From assembly GCF_015714725.1 (NCBI RefSeq), contig NZ_WBKM01000320.1, positions 1 to 40,217 of the forward strand: DNA of 40,217 bases, read 5' to 3'. Each line of letters begins with the position of its first letter. The stretch's first letter is position 1. The notes under the pieces are model-generated. The model ran no database searches and was not told where the DNA came from. It saw nothing but the letters and a program-made list of their open reading frames with translations. Below, piece by piece: positions 17,237 through 24,516 of the stretch. Source of the DNA: Nostoc sp. WHI (lineage in GTDB: Bacteria; Cyanobacteriota; Cyanobacteriia; Cyanobacteriales; Nostocaceae). A program made the translations under genes and the position numbers.

Positions 17237-17458
17237 CTATAGGACTAGTATTTGATTTTTGAAATGCACGTAGTAGACTGTCTACGCAAAATAGTGCGTT
17301 AGACGTAGGTTGGGTGGAGCGGAGCGCAACCCAACATATATCAGGATGTTGGGTTACGCAAAGCCTCCACCCAACCTACTTTTTGCAATCATTTTAGCCA
17401 TGACAGTCCATTACAAGACTACCGAGATTTTTTTAGAAATCAAATATGATTCCTATAG
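17237..17458. mobile_element. MITE-like element, CTATAGGA family, copy 2 (222 bp)
   Basis: Left end CTATAGGACTAGTATTTGAT and right end whose complement reads CTATAGGAATCATATTTGAT give inverted termini of about 27 bp with a few mismatches. Inside is a second palindrome, GTAGGTTGGGTGGAG...CTCCACCCAACCTAC, the common Nostoc GGTTGGGT repeat, nested in the MITE (about 17302-17381). Confidence 0.7.
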
Positions 17459-17590
17459 AGTGATATTAATAACCTCTAGGAGATTTTTTTATTGCTTGTC
17501 GATAGTAGCGCACTATTTTTAAAATTAGTGGCTGATATCAATTCTCCGTAACAATTAATTAAAATTATTTATGCCTAATTACTTTGCAAA

Positions 17591-17977
17591 TTAACTCTTT
17601 GATCCTCTAGCCATTGCAACGCTATCACCTGGCTTTGAAGGCCATCTGACAGTCAGAATCGTGCAGTCGGACTCAGCAACCCACCAATGGAACACACCTG
17701 CACACCAAAGAACATAATCACCTTCACGAGATAGTAAAATTTCTCTATCTTCAAATTGCAGGCGAAATTCTCCGTGAATGAGAATTGAAAGCGTCGCAGC
17801 TTAGTTATTTACTGCCCATTCAGTTCTACTTTCACCTGCTTTGTGAACAGCCCATTTTACTTCTAGCATTTCCGTAGAACGCGGATCGTCTTCAGGGGTG
17901 ATAAAGTGACCCATGAACCATCCCCAACGATTTACACCTTCAACGGCTGCGTTTCCATAAACAACTTTAGGCTGCAT
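17591..17977 (-). pseudogene. Cupin-domain protein with in-frame stop codon
   Basis: A 128-codon frame starting 11 bp inside the end of galK. It reads MQPKVVYGNAAVEGVNRWGWFMGHF... then meets TAA at codon 59 (17801-17803) and continues in the same frame as ATLSILIHGEFRLQF, GDYVLWCAGVFHWW and LTVRWPSKPGD. The second half is a typical single cupin beta-barrel (glycine-bounded HGEF turn and the FHWW strand). The overlap with galK implies cotranscription and translational coupling. With the stop it yields only a 58-residue piece. The single-codon change could be a recent mutation or a base-call error. Cupins beside galK often act as sugar isomerases or regulators; the role here is unknown. Confidence 0.7.
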
Positions 17978-19046
17978 CACTTAACTCCAAGGAAGGAACC
18001 AAAATTTGTCCGGTGTAACCTGCTTGCTTGTATTGTTCAAGAATATGGGTTGCAATATCTTTGCTCTGGCCTGATTTCACCAAAGCAACACAAGCACCGC
18101 CAAAACCAGCACCCGTAAGTCTTGCACCAAACACTCCTTCTGTTTTCTGCAAAATCTCTACCAATGTATCCAGCGCAGGTACAGACACTTCGTAATCGTC
18201 TCTCAAACTGGCGTGGGATGCGTTCATCAATTCGCCAAAGCGCTCAGATGTTACTCCCTGCAATACTTCTAAGACGCGGTTATCTTCTGTAACCACATGA
18301 CGGGCACGCCGCCGTAGAGGTTCTGGCAGTTTTTCTGTTGCTTCAGCGTCAGTAATATCTCGTAGTGCCTTAACTCCGAGCGATCGCGCCGCCTCTTCAC
18401 ACTCAGATCGGCGCTGGTTATAACCACTACTTGCAAGTGTGCGAGGTACACCGCTATCAATAACCAAAATTTCCGCGTTGTCAGGCAAAGGCATCACCCG
18501 GCGTTCTAAAGTCCGAGTATCTAAAAATAAAATATGTTCAGTATCAGCCAAGCTAGAAGCCATCTGATCCATGATGCCGCACTGCACGCCAGCATAGTGA
18601 ATTTCTGCTTGCTGGGCGAATTGAGCAATTTCAACATCATCAATGGGAAGGTTCAGAAGTTGGCGTAATGCCCGCAGCGTTGCTACTTCTAAAGCTGCGC
18701 TACTAGACAAACCCGAACCTATAGGAACCGATGATTTGACGTACACAGAAAGCGATGGTATTGTGTGTCCTGCTTTTTGCAAAACCTCAATACAGCCAAA
18801 AATATAACTGGCAAATCCAGCTGGGGTATGATTGTCTAAAATGCTCACTTCCTCCTTGAGATTTTCCGAGTAAAAGTGATGCTGGCTATCGCTACTAAAA
18901 CCTAGCTGTACTGTCGTGGATTGAGGAATCGCAGTTGGCAGAACGAACCCGTCATTATAGTCGGTATGTTCGCCTAGTAAATTTACTCTTCCCGGCGCAC
19001 TGGCTTGAGTTTCAGGTGGTTTACCGAATACTTGTTGAAAATCCAT
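17967..19046 (-). CDS. galK: Galactokinase (359 aa)
   Basis: GHMP kinase that phosphorylates galactose at C1, the first committed Leloir step, in the cytoplasm. All signatures are present: the substrate motif APGRVNLLGEHTDYNDGFVLP (residues 17-37), the ATP loop PIGSGLSSSAALEVA (about 109-123), and the third GHMP motif GARLTGAGFGGACVAL near the C-terminus. The length is close to the family norm and the frame is intact. The start ATG lies 5 bp after the M24 gene's restored stop (19052) and the stop overlaps the cupin start, so M24, galK and cupin form one transcription unit. Confidence 0.95.
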   Translation of the reverse strand: MDFQQVFGKPPETQASAPGRVNLLGEHTDYNDGFVLPTAIPQSTTVQLGFSSDSQHHFYSENLKEEVSILDNHTPAGFASYIFGCIEVLQKAGHTIPSLSVYVKSSVPIGSGLSSSAALEVATLRALRQLLNLPIDDVEIAQFAQQAEIHYAGVQCGIMDQMASSLADTEHILFLDTRTLERRVMPLPDNAEILVIDSGVPRTLASSGYNQRRSECEEAARSLGVKALRDITDAEATEKLPEPLRRRARHVVTEDNRVLEVLQGVTSERFGELMNASHASLRDDYEVSVPALDTLVEILQKTEGVFGARLTGAGFGGACVALVKSGQSKDIATHILEQYKQAGYTGQILVPSLELSDAA

Positions 19047-19051
19047 AATTT

Positions 19052-20139
19052 TTAATTGTACAAAGGTACAGGGCGTAACCTTCCTTCTACCTCAACATTA
19101 GGAAAATTTGAATCAAAAGTCAGATTTTCCAACTTTCCATCCTTGAGAATCACAAAAGTATCTTCAACCTTTGCCCCTGCTAAACTGGGATTCCAAGCGA
19201 CAGCAATGCCTTCTGTCAAAATATCAGTAGTAGTTGGATTTGCTACGATTTCTCGTGCTAAATATCCAGTGGTTCCTCCCTGGTGTGTTCGCGGATGGCA
19301 TTGGGAAATCCATGCTGCTCATAAGCCTGAGCTAGGGCGTGATAAACTGTATCGAGTGTGGTTCCGGGTTGGCACAAATTCAAAATTACTGCTTCTATTT
19401 CGCGCACATGGGAATGCAATTCGGCCCGTTCCTCTGAAAGCTTACCAAAACAAACAAATCGAGTCAGATTTGCATACAAACCATAACCTCTAGCGCAAAA
19501 CACGAGCATTGCTTGCTGTCCAATGTGTTCTCCGGTGGGTGTAGCATGACGGTATAGCGGTAAACGCCTTTCACCTGCTACCAGTGTCAGCGCTGGATGC
19601 AATCCTTTCGCCCATAACGCCTCTGCACCTGCACCCGCTAATTGATATTCTGTCCAAGTTGGCTTGGCAACTTTGAGTACCTCTGTCATTGCAAGGCTGG
19701 CTTTCTGCCCGACTTGGCGATATCGCTCTAATTCACTTGACATCATTACCCGTTTGTGTAATTGCAGAGATTGGGGTAAGGGCTGTTCTAAATTTGAGAT
19801 GGGGCGATCGCTAATTGCTATTCCGCCGCCAATTACATCACGAACAAAAGACTCACGGGCAGCATAATCAGCCCAAGGGTTCACATATACCTTAAAATTA
19901 GCTGGCAGTTCTTCATCTTTAAGACGCTGGGCTTCAATTTCATCCGTCAATACCCAAGCATCTTGAGTAGTTACTAATACTTCTGCTACGCCAGTTTCAG
20001 CAGTCAGCAGCACGGTATTAGAAGCGCCAGCCGTCGCCCAGGCAAACCAGTCTGTACCACGCAAACGCACGCCTTGCAGTTCAGATTCACGCAAGGTTTG
20101 CCTGATTAACTCTAGCTTTTTGGAGACTTCTTCGTTCAT
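19052..20139 (-). pseudogene. M24 (aminopeptidase P-like) protein with a one-base frameshift
   Basis: Pita-bread fold protein of the Xaa-Pro peptidase family. The first 280 codons (20139 to about 19290) show the N-terminal creatinase-like domain and the start of the M24 domain (ERYRQVGQKASLAM, LVAGERRLPLYRHATPTGE). At about 19286 the frame breaks: IREHTREEPLDI-stop replaces what should be IREHHQGGTTGYLAREIVANP, recovered by adding one base in CACACCAG. The second frame then runs to a stop at 19052, giving a natural end. The usual metal Asp pair is not evident (YGLYANLTRF where DxxxxDxTR is expected), so even the intact gene may be a non-peptidase member. Frame loss may be real or an error. 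Confidence 0.75.
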
Positions 20140-20255
20140 AGGAAAAACACAGATAGATACAAATGATTATCAAATTTATCTAGGTCTGTCTGCGTCTGTC
20201 TGAGGGATTGAACTGACGTTGCCTGGTACAGATACTTTTAATATGGGGAGAATGC

Positions 20256-20804
20256 TTATTCAGAGGACTTTTGCCACCAATTTCGTAGAGGATCATTTTT
20301 TGGTGGTGCGTAATGTCCTTTTATTCTAATTTGATTGAGTATATGACTTAATACTGAAGAGTCAATACTTTGCTGTTCTGACCAATTTTTAATTATCTCT
20401 GAGGTTGATAAAATTTGAAGATGGGGAGCTTCGTTTTTAAGAAATGAAATTGCTCGTTTATCGTCAGTAGCGATCGCCCATTGTCGATGAACAGCGATCG
20501 CACAAGTTGCAGACTCACCATCATCAAGAATAGCTGCATAGTTGACAAAAGATTCCTCCTCCTGTTCTGATTCAAAGTCCACAACCATCAGTAGTCCTTG
20601 CTTAATAGCTTCCTCAAACTGAAACACACCATCGTTATCCTCTTCCTTCAGCTTTTGGAGTGTTTTTAACTCGTACTCTTGGACAACTGTAGTCACCACT
20701 ACCTCAGCAGGAAGAGATTTCAAGATTGCCAGAAATTGACCCGATGCACAAAAGTTGAGAACACAACAAGCATCAAGCAGAATGTGGGAGTGAGTAATTT
20801 GCAT
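20256..20804 (-). CDS. PIN-domain nuclease, gene 4 of the QueC-like cassette (182 aa)
   Basis: PIN-fold ribonuclease candidate. The acidic site is complete: Asp11 (ILLDACC), Glu43 (VVQEYE), the DDGES stretch at 94-98, and Asp114/Asp115 (ATDDKRA). PIN proteins of this size, next to an XRE-HTH/ImmA-like gene, are typically VapC-like toxins that cut RNA. The C-terminal 45 residues (from ILSTSEIIKNW) form a helical tail. The ATG has a good Shine-Dalgarno (GAGGAC) 5 bp upstream and begins 9 bp after the regulator's stop codon. As the last gene of the operon it would be produced only with its partners. RNA target unknown. Confidence 0.75.
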   Translation of the reverse strand: MQITHSHILLDACCVLNFCASGQFLAILKSLPAEVVVTTVVQEYELKTLQKLKEEDNDGVFQFEEAIKQGLLMVVDFESEQEEESFVNYAAILDDGESATCAIAVHRQWAIATDDKRAISFLKNEAPHLQILSTSEIIKNWSEQQSIDSSVLSHILNQIRIKGHYAPPKNDPLRNWWQKSSE

Positions 20805-20813
20805 AAATTGTCC

Positions 20814-22022
20814 TCACTTCCCACCTGTTTGCATTTGACGCAAATCAAAATCGATATCTTCCTCCATCATTCCGCTTGAATGCTCCCGTAATGCTTGGGC
20901 GATGCGACGAGCTTTTAAGCGATCGACACAGAGGAAATCAGCAAAACGCCCTTCAGTAATTAAACCCTGATCTAGTGCCTCAATTGCTAGGTGTTGATAA
21001 TGGAGTGGCATCATATCAATCCTTTGTGGGATTTGTTCTAAGCCAAGTTCCTCCTGTACCTTCCTAACTTTTAAACCTCTATCTCGTAATTTCTCCCAAG
21101 TTCCTGAGGGTAGAAGTTCCATTTCCTCTAACCGATAAACTAATGCTTCTACGGAAACGCCATAGTAATGAGCTAGTGTAAATAGATTAGTCGGAGTGAA
21201 TTTGCCATGTGTACGGTACATATCATTAAACCGCTTAAGCAAGCCACTCGTAGGCATAAGGAAATATTTGGGGAAAGTTTCTGCTAATTGCTCACTTTCA
21301 GGAAACCGTTGATACTGCCCATCAAAGTGAAACTCAGGCTTTTGCCGATGTACCAAAAAATGCAAATATCCATGCGCCATTGACCAGCGTCTTCGCTCCT
21401 CTGGGTGATTAGCATTGATGGCCATGCAACCGCCAACTTGCTCGTTATAGCTATACACTTCTGAGTATTTTTGTGGCATCGGCAAATAGAATATACGTAA
21501 ACCCACATCTTGCTCCAGGATGTCCCGCAGTTGGGGAATAGGAGCATCACCTAAACCGAGCCGTTGACGTTCTGCCACTGCTATACTCTCCGCAGCAGAT
21601 TTGATTGGCATATCAGTTACTTGATACTCAAGAGGATAGTTTCGCGGTATTGGCGAATCCATAATCTTTTCAAGTTCTAGGTAATTCTGACATAATTCCT
21701 CTAAATGCAGGATAAATGGTTCAATTTCTGCTTGTTGTTCTTGGCTGCGTTGATAAACTGCTCGGAACTGTACTTCAAAAGGTTGGACAACTGGACGCGA
21801 TCGCACAAAATCACTCACAGAACGTCCGTAAGCACGAGCAAGTTTAATCAATTCATTGGCTTTGAGACGGCGTTCTCCTTTCTCAATTGCAATCATAGTG
21901 GTGCGTGCAGCATCAATAATCTTGGCTGCATCAGCTTGAGTCATGCCACATTTTTTACGGGCTTGTTGTAGGAGTTCTCCCAATGTCCGTAGGTCGATGT
22001 TATCCAGGATGTTGGTAGTCAT
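20814..22022 (-). CDS. XRE-HTH and ImmA/IrrE-like protein, gene 3 of the cassette (402 aa)
   Basis: Residues 12-72 are a Cro/C1-type helix-turn-helix (LLQQARKKCGMTQADAAKIIDAARTT, then IEKGER). Residues about 160-330 follow the ImmA/IrrE metallopeptidase-like domain, ending with the ETFPKYFLMP helix. Where active members have HExxH, this protein has HGYLH (about residues 217-221): both His remain, the catalytic Glu is Gly. It may therefore bind a ligand or metal without cutting. The C-terminal 90 residues are a helical extension. I prefer the ATG at 22022 because GAGGGA lies 8 bp upstream; an alternative TTG at 22037 overlaps the previous stop. HTH/ImmA proteins with PIN partners are known as antitoxin-regulators, which is the likely role here. 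Confidence 0.75.
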   Translation of the reverse strand: MTTNILDNIDLRTLGELLQQARKKCGMTQADAAKIIDAARTTMIAIEKGERRLKANELIKLARAYGRSVSDFVRSRPVVQPFEVQFRAVYQRSQEQQAEIEPFILHLEELCQNYLELEKIMDSPIPRNYPLEYQVTDMPIKSAAESIAVAERQRLGLGDAPIPQLRDILEQDVGLRIFYLPMPQKYSEVYSYNEQVGGCMAINANHPEERRRWSMAHGYLHFLVHRQKPEFHFDGQYQRFPESEQLAETFPKYFLMPTSGLLKRFNDMYRTHGKFTPTNLFTLAHYYGVSVEALVYRLEEMELLPSGTWEKLRDRGLKVRKVQEELGLEQIPQRIDMMPLHYQHLAIEALDQGLITEGRFADFLCVDRLKARRIAQALREHSSGMMEEDIDFDLRQMQTGGK

Positions 22023-22033
22023 AATGTTTTCCC

Positions 22034-23479
22034 TCAACCTTGTTGAGATGAGACTACGTATTTACTAGATGCCTTCTGATCACTGTGTTTGTTTAATAGT
22101 CCGTTAGCAATCTGTGATTCCACAGCATTCCATTCGGAAACATAATTTTGATAAAGTTGAACCAGATGACCTTGCATATCGACAGGTAATAAATTTTCTG
22201 CCTTAGCAGTTCGATCAACTATGTCATCCAGTATTGGAAACTTTTTAGTCAGAGTTTTCCAAGGTTCATCTGAGACAGCAAACAAAGAGTCAAGGGTACG
22301 AACCTGTGCCTGCATATTCAGAAAACATAAGCTTGGCTCTTTAACTGGACGCTCTCCATGCAATACTACATAACGAGTTCTATCTTTTATGCTAGCGGCG
22401 GCTAGTGATTGTCGCCTTAAAAGACAAGAAGAGCAGTAACCACATTGAATCGGCTTCTGGCGATGTCGGCTATCACAAGAAATAGTTAAGGATGGCAAGT
22501 CATCTCTTTCATTGTTAGCCAATGATTTGCACATTTCGGCTTTAGTCCAAAACAGAAAGGGGTTTTTTACCTGAAACTCCTTTCCTAAAAGCTCAGAAAC
22601 AACATTACTTACCATCAGCAAAGTCAAAGGATGAACAGAACGAGAGTGAGCAAGTCCTACAGCCGATTCACGATATGGAAGGTTAATTGCTCCAATTCCG
22701 TTTTCATACAGATAAAGAACCTGTTGCCCCATAAGGTACGCACACGCAGAACCAAGGAGAGTAAAAACAACACCCCGCGCACGAGAAAGCTTGTTTTTGT
22801 GCTGCTCACTACTAGAATCAAATCGGATTGGGACACGGAAAAGATTGCAACGACCAGGGAAAATAGATTGAATTTCTCTATATACTTTTTTCTGGCGGGC
22901 ATAGATAGTATGGTTACTGCCAGTTCCAAACAACACGAACTGTTGTTCTGGATACATCAAAAGGCGAGTGTACAAACCTGCTAGGGCATCCAGTCCACCA
23001 CTCCATAGTGTCACTTCACATCCTTGGGGTGCTATCGGAAGAGATTGATGTTCAACAAGGCGTTCTGGTGCAATTCTTTTTTGAAAGTCGAAAACCCATT
23101 TACTATCAGTAGTCCATGTCAATAGGTCATCTAGTTTTGTGCGAAATGTTTCAGCATCTAGCAATTCTGGATGACGTACTGGCAATTTCACATGAAACCG
23201 ACGCTGCTTCTCTGTCAGATTTTGAGGTGCAAGACGATCTGAAGTATAAATGGCAACAGCAATGTCAATTAGATCGGCAACAATAGGTGGAAAATCTGCC
23301 TTAACTCTATATTTGAACTCTGTATCGTCTACATTAATACCAAAATTTAGCTCCTTACCCTGAGAGTGATCGATAAATAGCACAGATCCATCAATATTAG
23401 ACACAGGTTGAAAGTGCAAAGTGTAATCGTTGTAAACACTTTCATGAGATTTTTGCTGAAGCGACGATTGGTAGTTCAT
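22034..23479 (-). CDS. QueC-like PP-loop enzyme (QatC/Cap9-like), gene 2 of the cassette (481 aa)
   Basis: An N-terminal region of about 150 residues precedes a QueC-like domain. The pyrophosphatase loop is LWSGGLDALAGLY (Ser160 to Ala165; QueC has SGGxDS). A Cys4 zinc site follows: Cys335, Cys346, Cys349 and Cys352 (QCGYCSSCLLRR). QueC makes the 7-deazaguanine PreQ0 with ATP. The longer relatives QatC (Qat anti-phage system) and Cap9 (type IV CBASS) act in defence; Cap9 is reported to attach a deazaguanine to a partner protein. No QueD, QueE or QueF gene is near, so this is not queuosine synthesis. The ATG overlaps the stop of gene 1 (ATGA), showing coupling. Frame intact. Confidence 0.8.
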   Translation of the reverse strand: MNYQSSLQQKSHESVYNDYTLHFQPVSNIDGSVLFIDHSQGKELNFGINVDDTEFKYRVKADFPPIVADLIDIAVAIYTSDRLAPQNLTEKQRRFHVKLPVRHPELLDAETFRTKLDDLLTWTTDSKWVFDFQKRIAPERLVEHQSLPIAPQGCEVTLWSGGLDALAGLYTRLLMYPEQQFVLFGTGSNHTIYARQKKVYREIQSIFPGRCNLFRVPIRFDSSSEQHKNKLSRARGVVFTLLGSACAYLMGQQVLYLYENGIGAINLPYRESAVGLAHSRSVHPLTLLMVSNVVSELLGKEFQVKNPFLFWTKAEMCKSLANNERDDLPSLTISCDSRHRQKPIQCGYCSSCLLRRQSLAAASIKDRTRYVVLHGERPVKEPSLCFLNMQAQVRTLDSLFAVSDEPWKTLTKKFPILDDIVDRTAKAENLLPVDMQGHLVQLYQNYVSEWNAVESQIANGLLNKHSDQKASSKYVVSSQQG

Positions 23480-24102
23480 AGCAGATTTTCCTCAAGGTCT
23501 ATCTCTTTGATTTGCGATCGCCGAGTTCGTTTCAGGTTGGCTACATCCTCATTTATATTCGCCTTGTTTGCCCATTGACTGAACTGGGAAAATATATCTG
23601 GCTGGAGTGAATTTACCCGTTCTGTCAGGGTAACTTGATCAACATTGGTGTGGTGCTTAGGAGTAAGTGGTATTCGTTCCTCAAAGTTTGATACATATAT
23701 TTTCTGCATATATCTTTCTATCACTAGCTCTTGAATCTTGCTGCTATCAAGCCGTTGACCATAACGCAAATCATGGAGGATGCTTTTACCCGCATCAAGG
23801 ACTAGTGACTTCGTTCTATTGGGTATGTTTGTTTGTTGTGCTAATCTGTCAAGCTTTCTACTTAAATCAGCGTAATCCACAAATTGATTATTGCCAGAAT
23901 CTTTAATTCCTTGGGCGAGGATATCTCCCATTCGCTTGGCTAACAAAATAGGATCAGCACCTTTTTTCTTTATATCGGTCAGTAAAGCTCTCGTGATAAT
24001 TCTGCCACATTCGTTGCCCTCAAACTTTCCTTCACAGAGGATTCGGTATGGCTTCTGATAAAGTCCCGAAAGTCCACTGTGAAATATATCCCCGTCAGGC
24101 AT
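23476..24102 (-). CDS. Unrecognised protein, gene 1 of the QueC-like cassette (208 aa)
   Basis: I do not recognise this family. No signal peptide or membrane segment. The N-terminus (MPDGDIFHSGLSGLYQKPYR) leads to a Cys pair, Cys23 and Cys32 (LCEGKFEGNECGR). Residues 35-115 are mainly helical and polar, and the C-terminal third is acidic-basic mixed (KRTRRSQIKEIDLEENLL). It has an excellent start: GGAGGT 6 bp before the ATG. Its last codon overlaps the QueC-like gene's ATG, so the two are translationally coupled. The natural hypothesis is a partner or substrate of the QueC-like enzyme, placed like QatB next to QatC, but I see no convincing resemblance to QatB. Confidence 0.65.
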   Translation of the reverse strand: MPDGDIFHSGLSGLYQKPYRILCEGKFEGNECGRIITRALLTDIKKKGADPILLAKRMGDILAQGIKDSGNNQFVDYADLSRKLDRLAQQTNIPNRTKSLVLDAGKSILHDLRYGQRLDSSKIQELVIERYMQKIYVSNFEERIPLTPKHHTNVDQVTLTERVNSLQPDIFSQFSQWANKANINEDVANLKRTRRSQIKEIDLEENLL

Positions 24103-24144
24103 AGTTCGACCTCCGACGCTGAAACCCTTTATATGATGAACTTA

Positions 24145-24168
24145 GTTGAAATTTCTAACAATGTCAAC
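24145..24168 (-). promoter_or_regulatory. Candidate promoter/operator of the four-gene cassette
   Basis: Within the gap upstream of gene 1, an inverted repeat with arms GTTGA and TCAAC spans 24 bp (24145-24168). On the minus strand its start is also a consensus -35 box, TTGACA (24162-24167), with TAAGTT 17 bp further as a weak -10. The site lies 43 bp before the gene 1 ATG, where an XRE-type repressor such as gene 3 could bind. Inference from position and symmetry. Confidence 0.4.
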
Positions 24169-24331
24169 TTATAAGATTAATAATATCCTAAAAATGTCAT
24201 GTTTTCTAGTTCAGTAGATAAATAGCCTATAAAGTCTGAAAAATCAGCCATAATACCCGATCGCCAGTAAAACGTAGGTAAAAAAAATCGCAGGTTGGTG
24301 TAAACAGTCGCAACCCAACAACAACTTCGTT

Positions 24332-24398
24332 GAAGGAGGCAGGAGGCAAAGGGCAGTTTTCCTCCAGCAAGAACTGCCCTCTGCCTCCTGCCTTCCTT
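24332..24398. repeat. Long hairpin repeat between galT and the cassette
   Basis: GAAGGAGGCAGGAGGCAAAG... (24332-24358) pairs with its near-exact inverse at 24372-24398 over about 26 bp with few mismatches. The GCCTCCTGCCTTC word family is a dispersed Nostoc-type repeat. It lies between the end of galT and the promoter of the cassette and may insulate the two. Confidence 0.65.
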
Positions 24399-24464
24399 GA
24401 TAATGTTGGATTTTCTACCGTCAAACTAATCTGCGTAGATTGGAATTTTGATTTTTTTCTGAAC

Positions 24465-24496
24465 AATAAGCGCATCTCGTGACGGATGCGCTTATT
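24465..24496. terminator. Terminator-like hairpin downstream of galT
   Basis: Perfect 12-bp stem, AATAAGCGCATC with GATGCGCTTATT, and an 8-base loop, starting 20 bp past the galT stop. Stable enough to stop or protect the galT transcript, though on the minus strand no U-run follows directly. Confidence 0.6.
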
Positions 24497-24516
24497 TTGG
24501 TTTACCTATTTTCTCT

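Noticed and set aside
22034..23479. Housekeeping queC for queuosine biosynthesis
   Set aside because: The protein is about twice the length of QueC, has an extra N-terminal region and an SGGLDA loop, and sits with a PIN nuclease and regulator instead of queD, queE or queF.
23476..24102. Assigning the first cassette gene as QatB
   Set aside because: Position beside a QatC-like gene fits, but I see no sequence resemblance that I could defend, so it is left unnamed.
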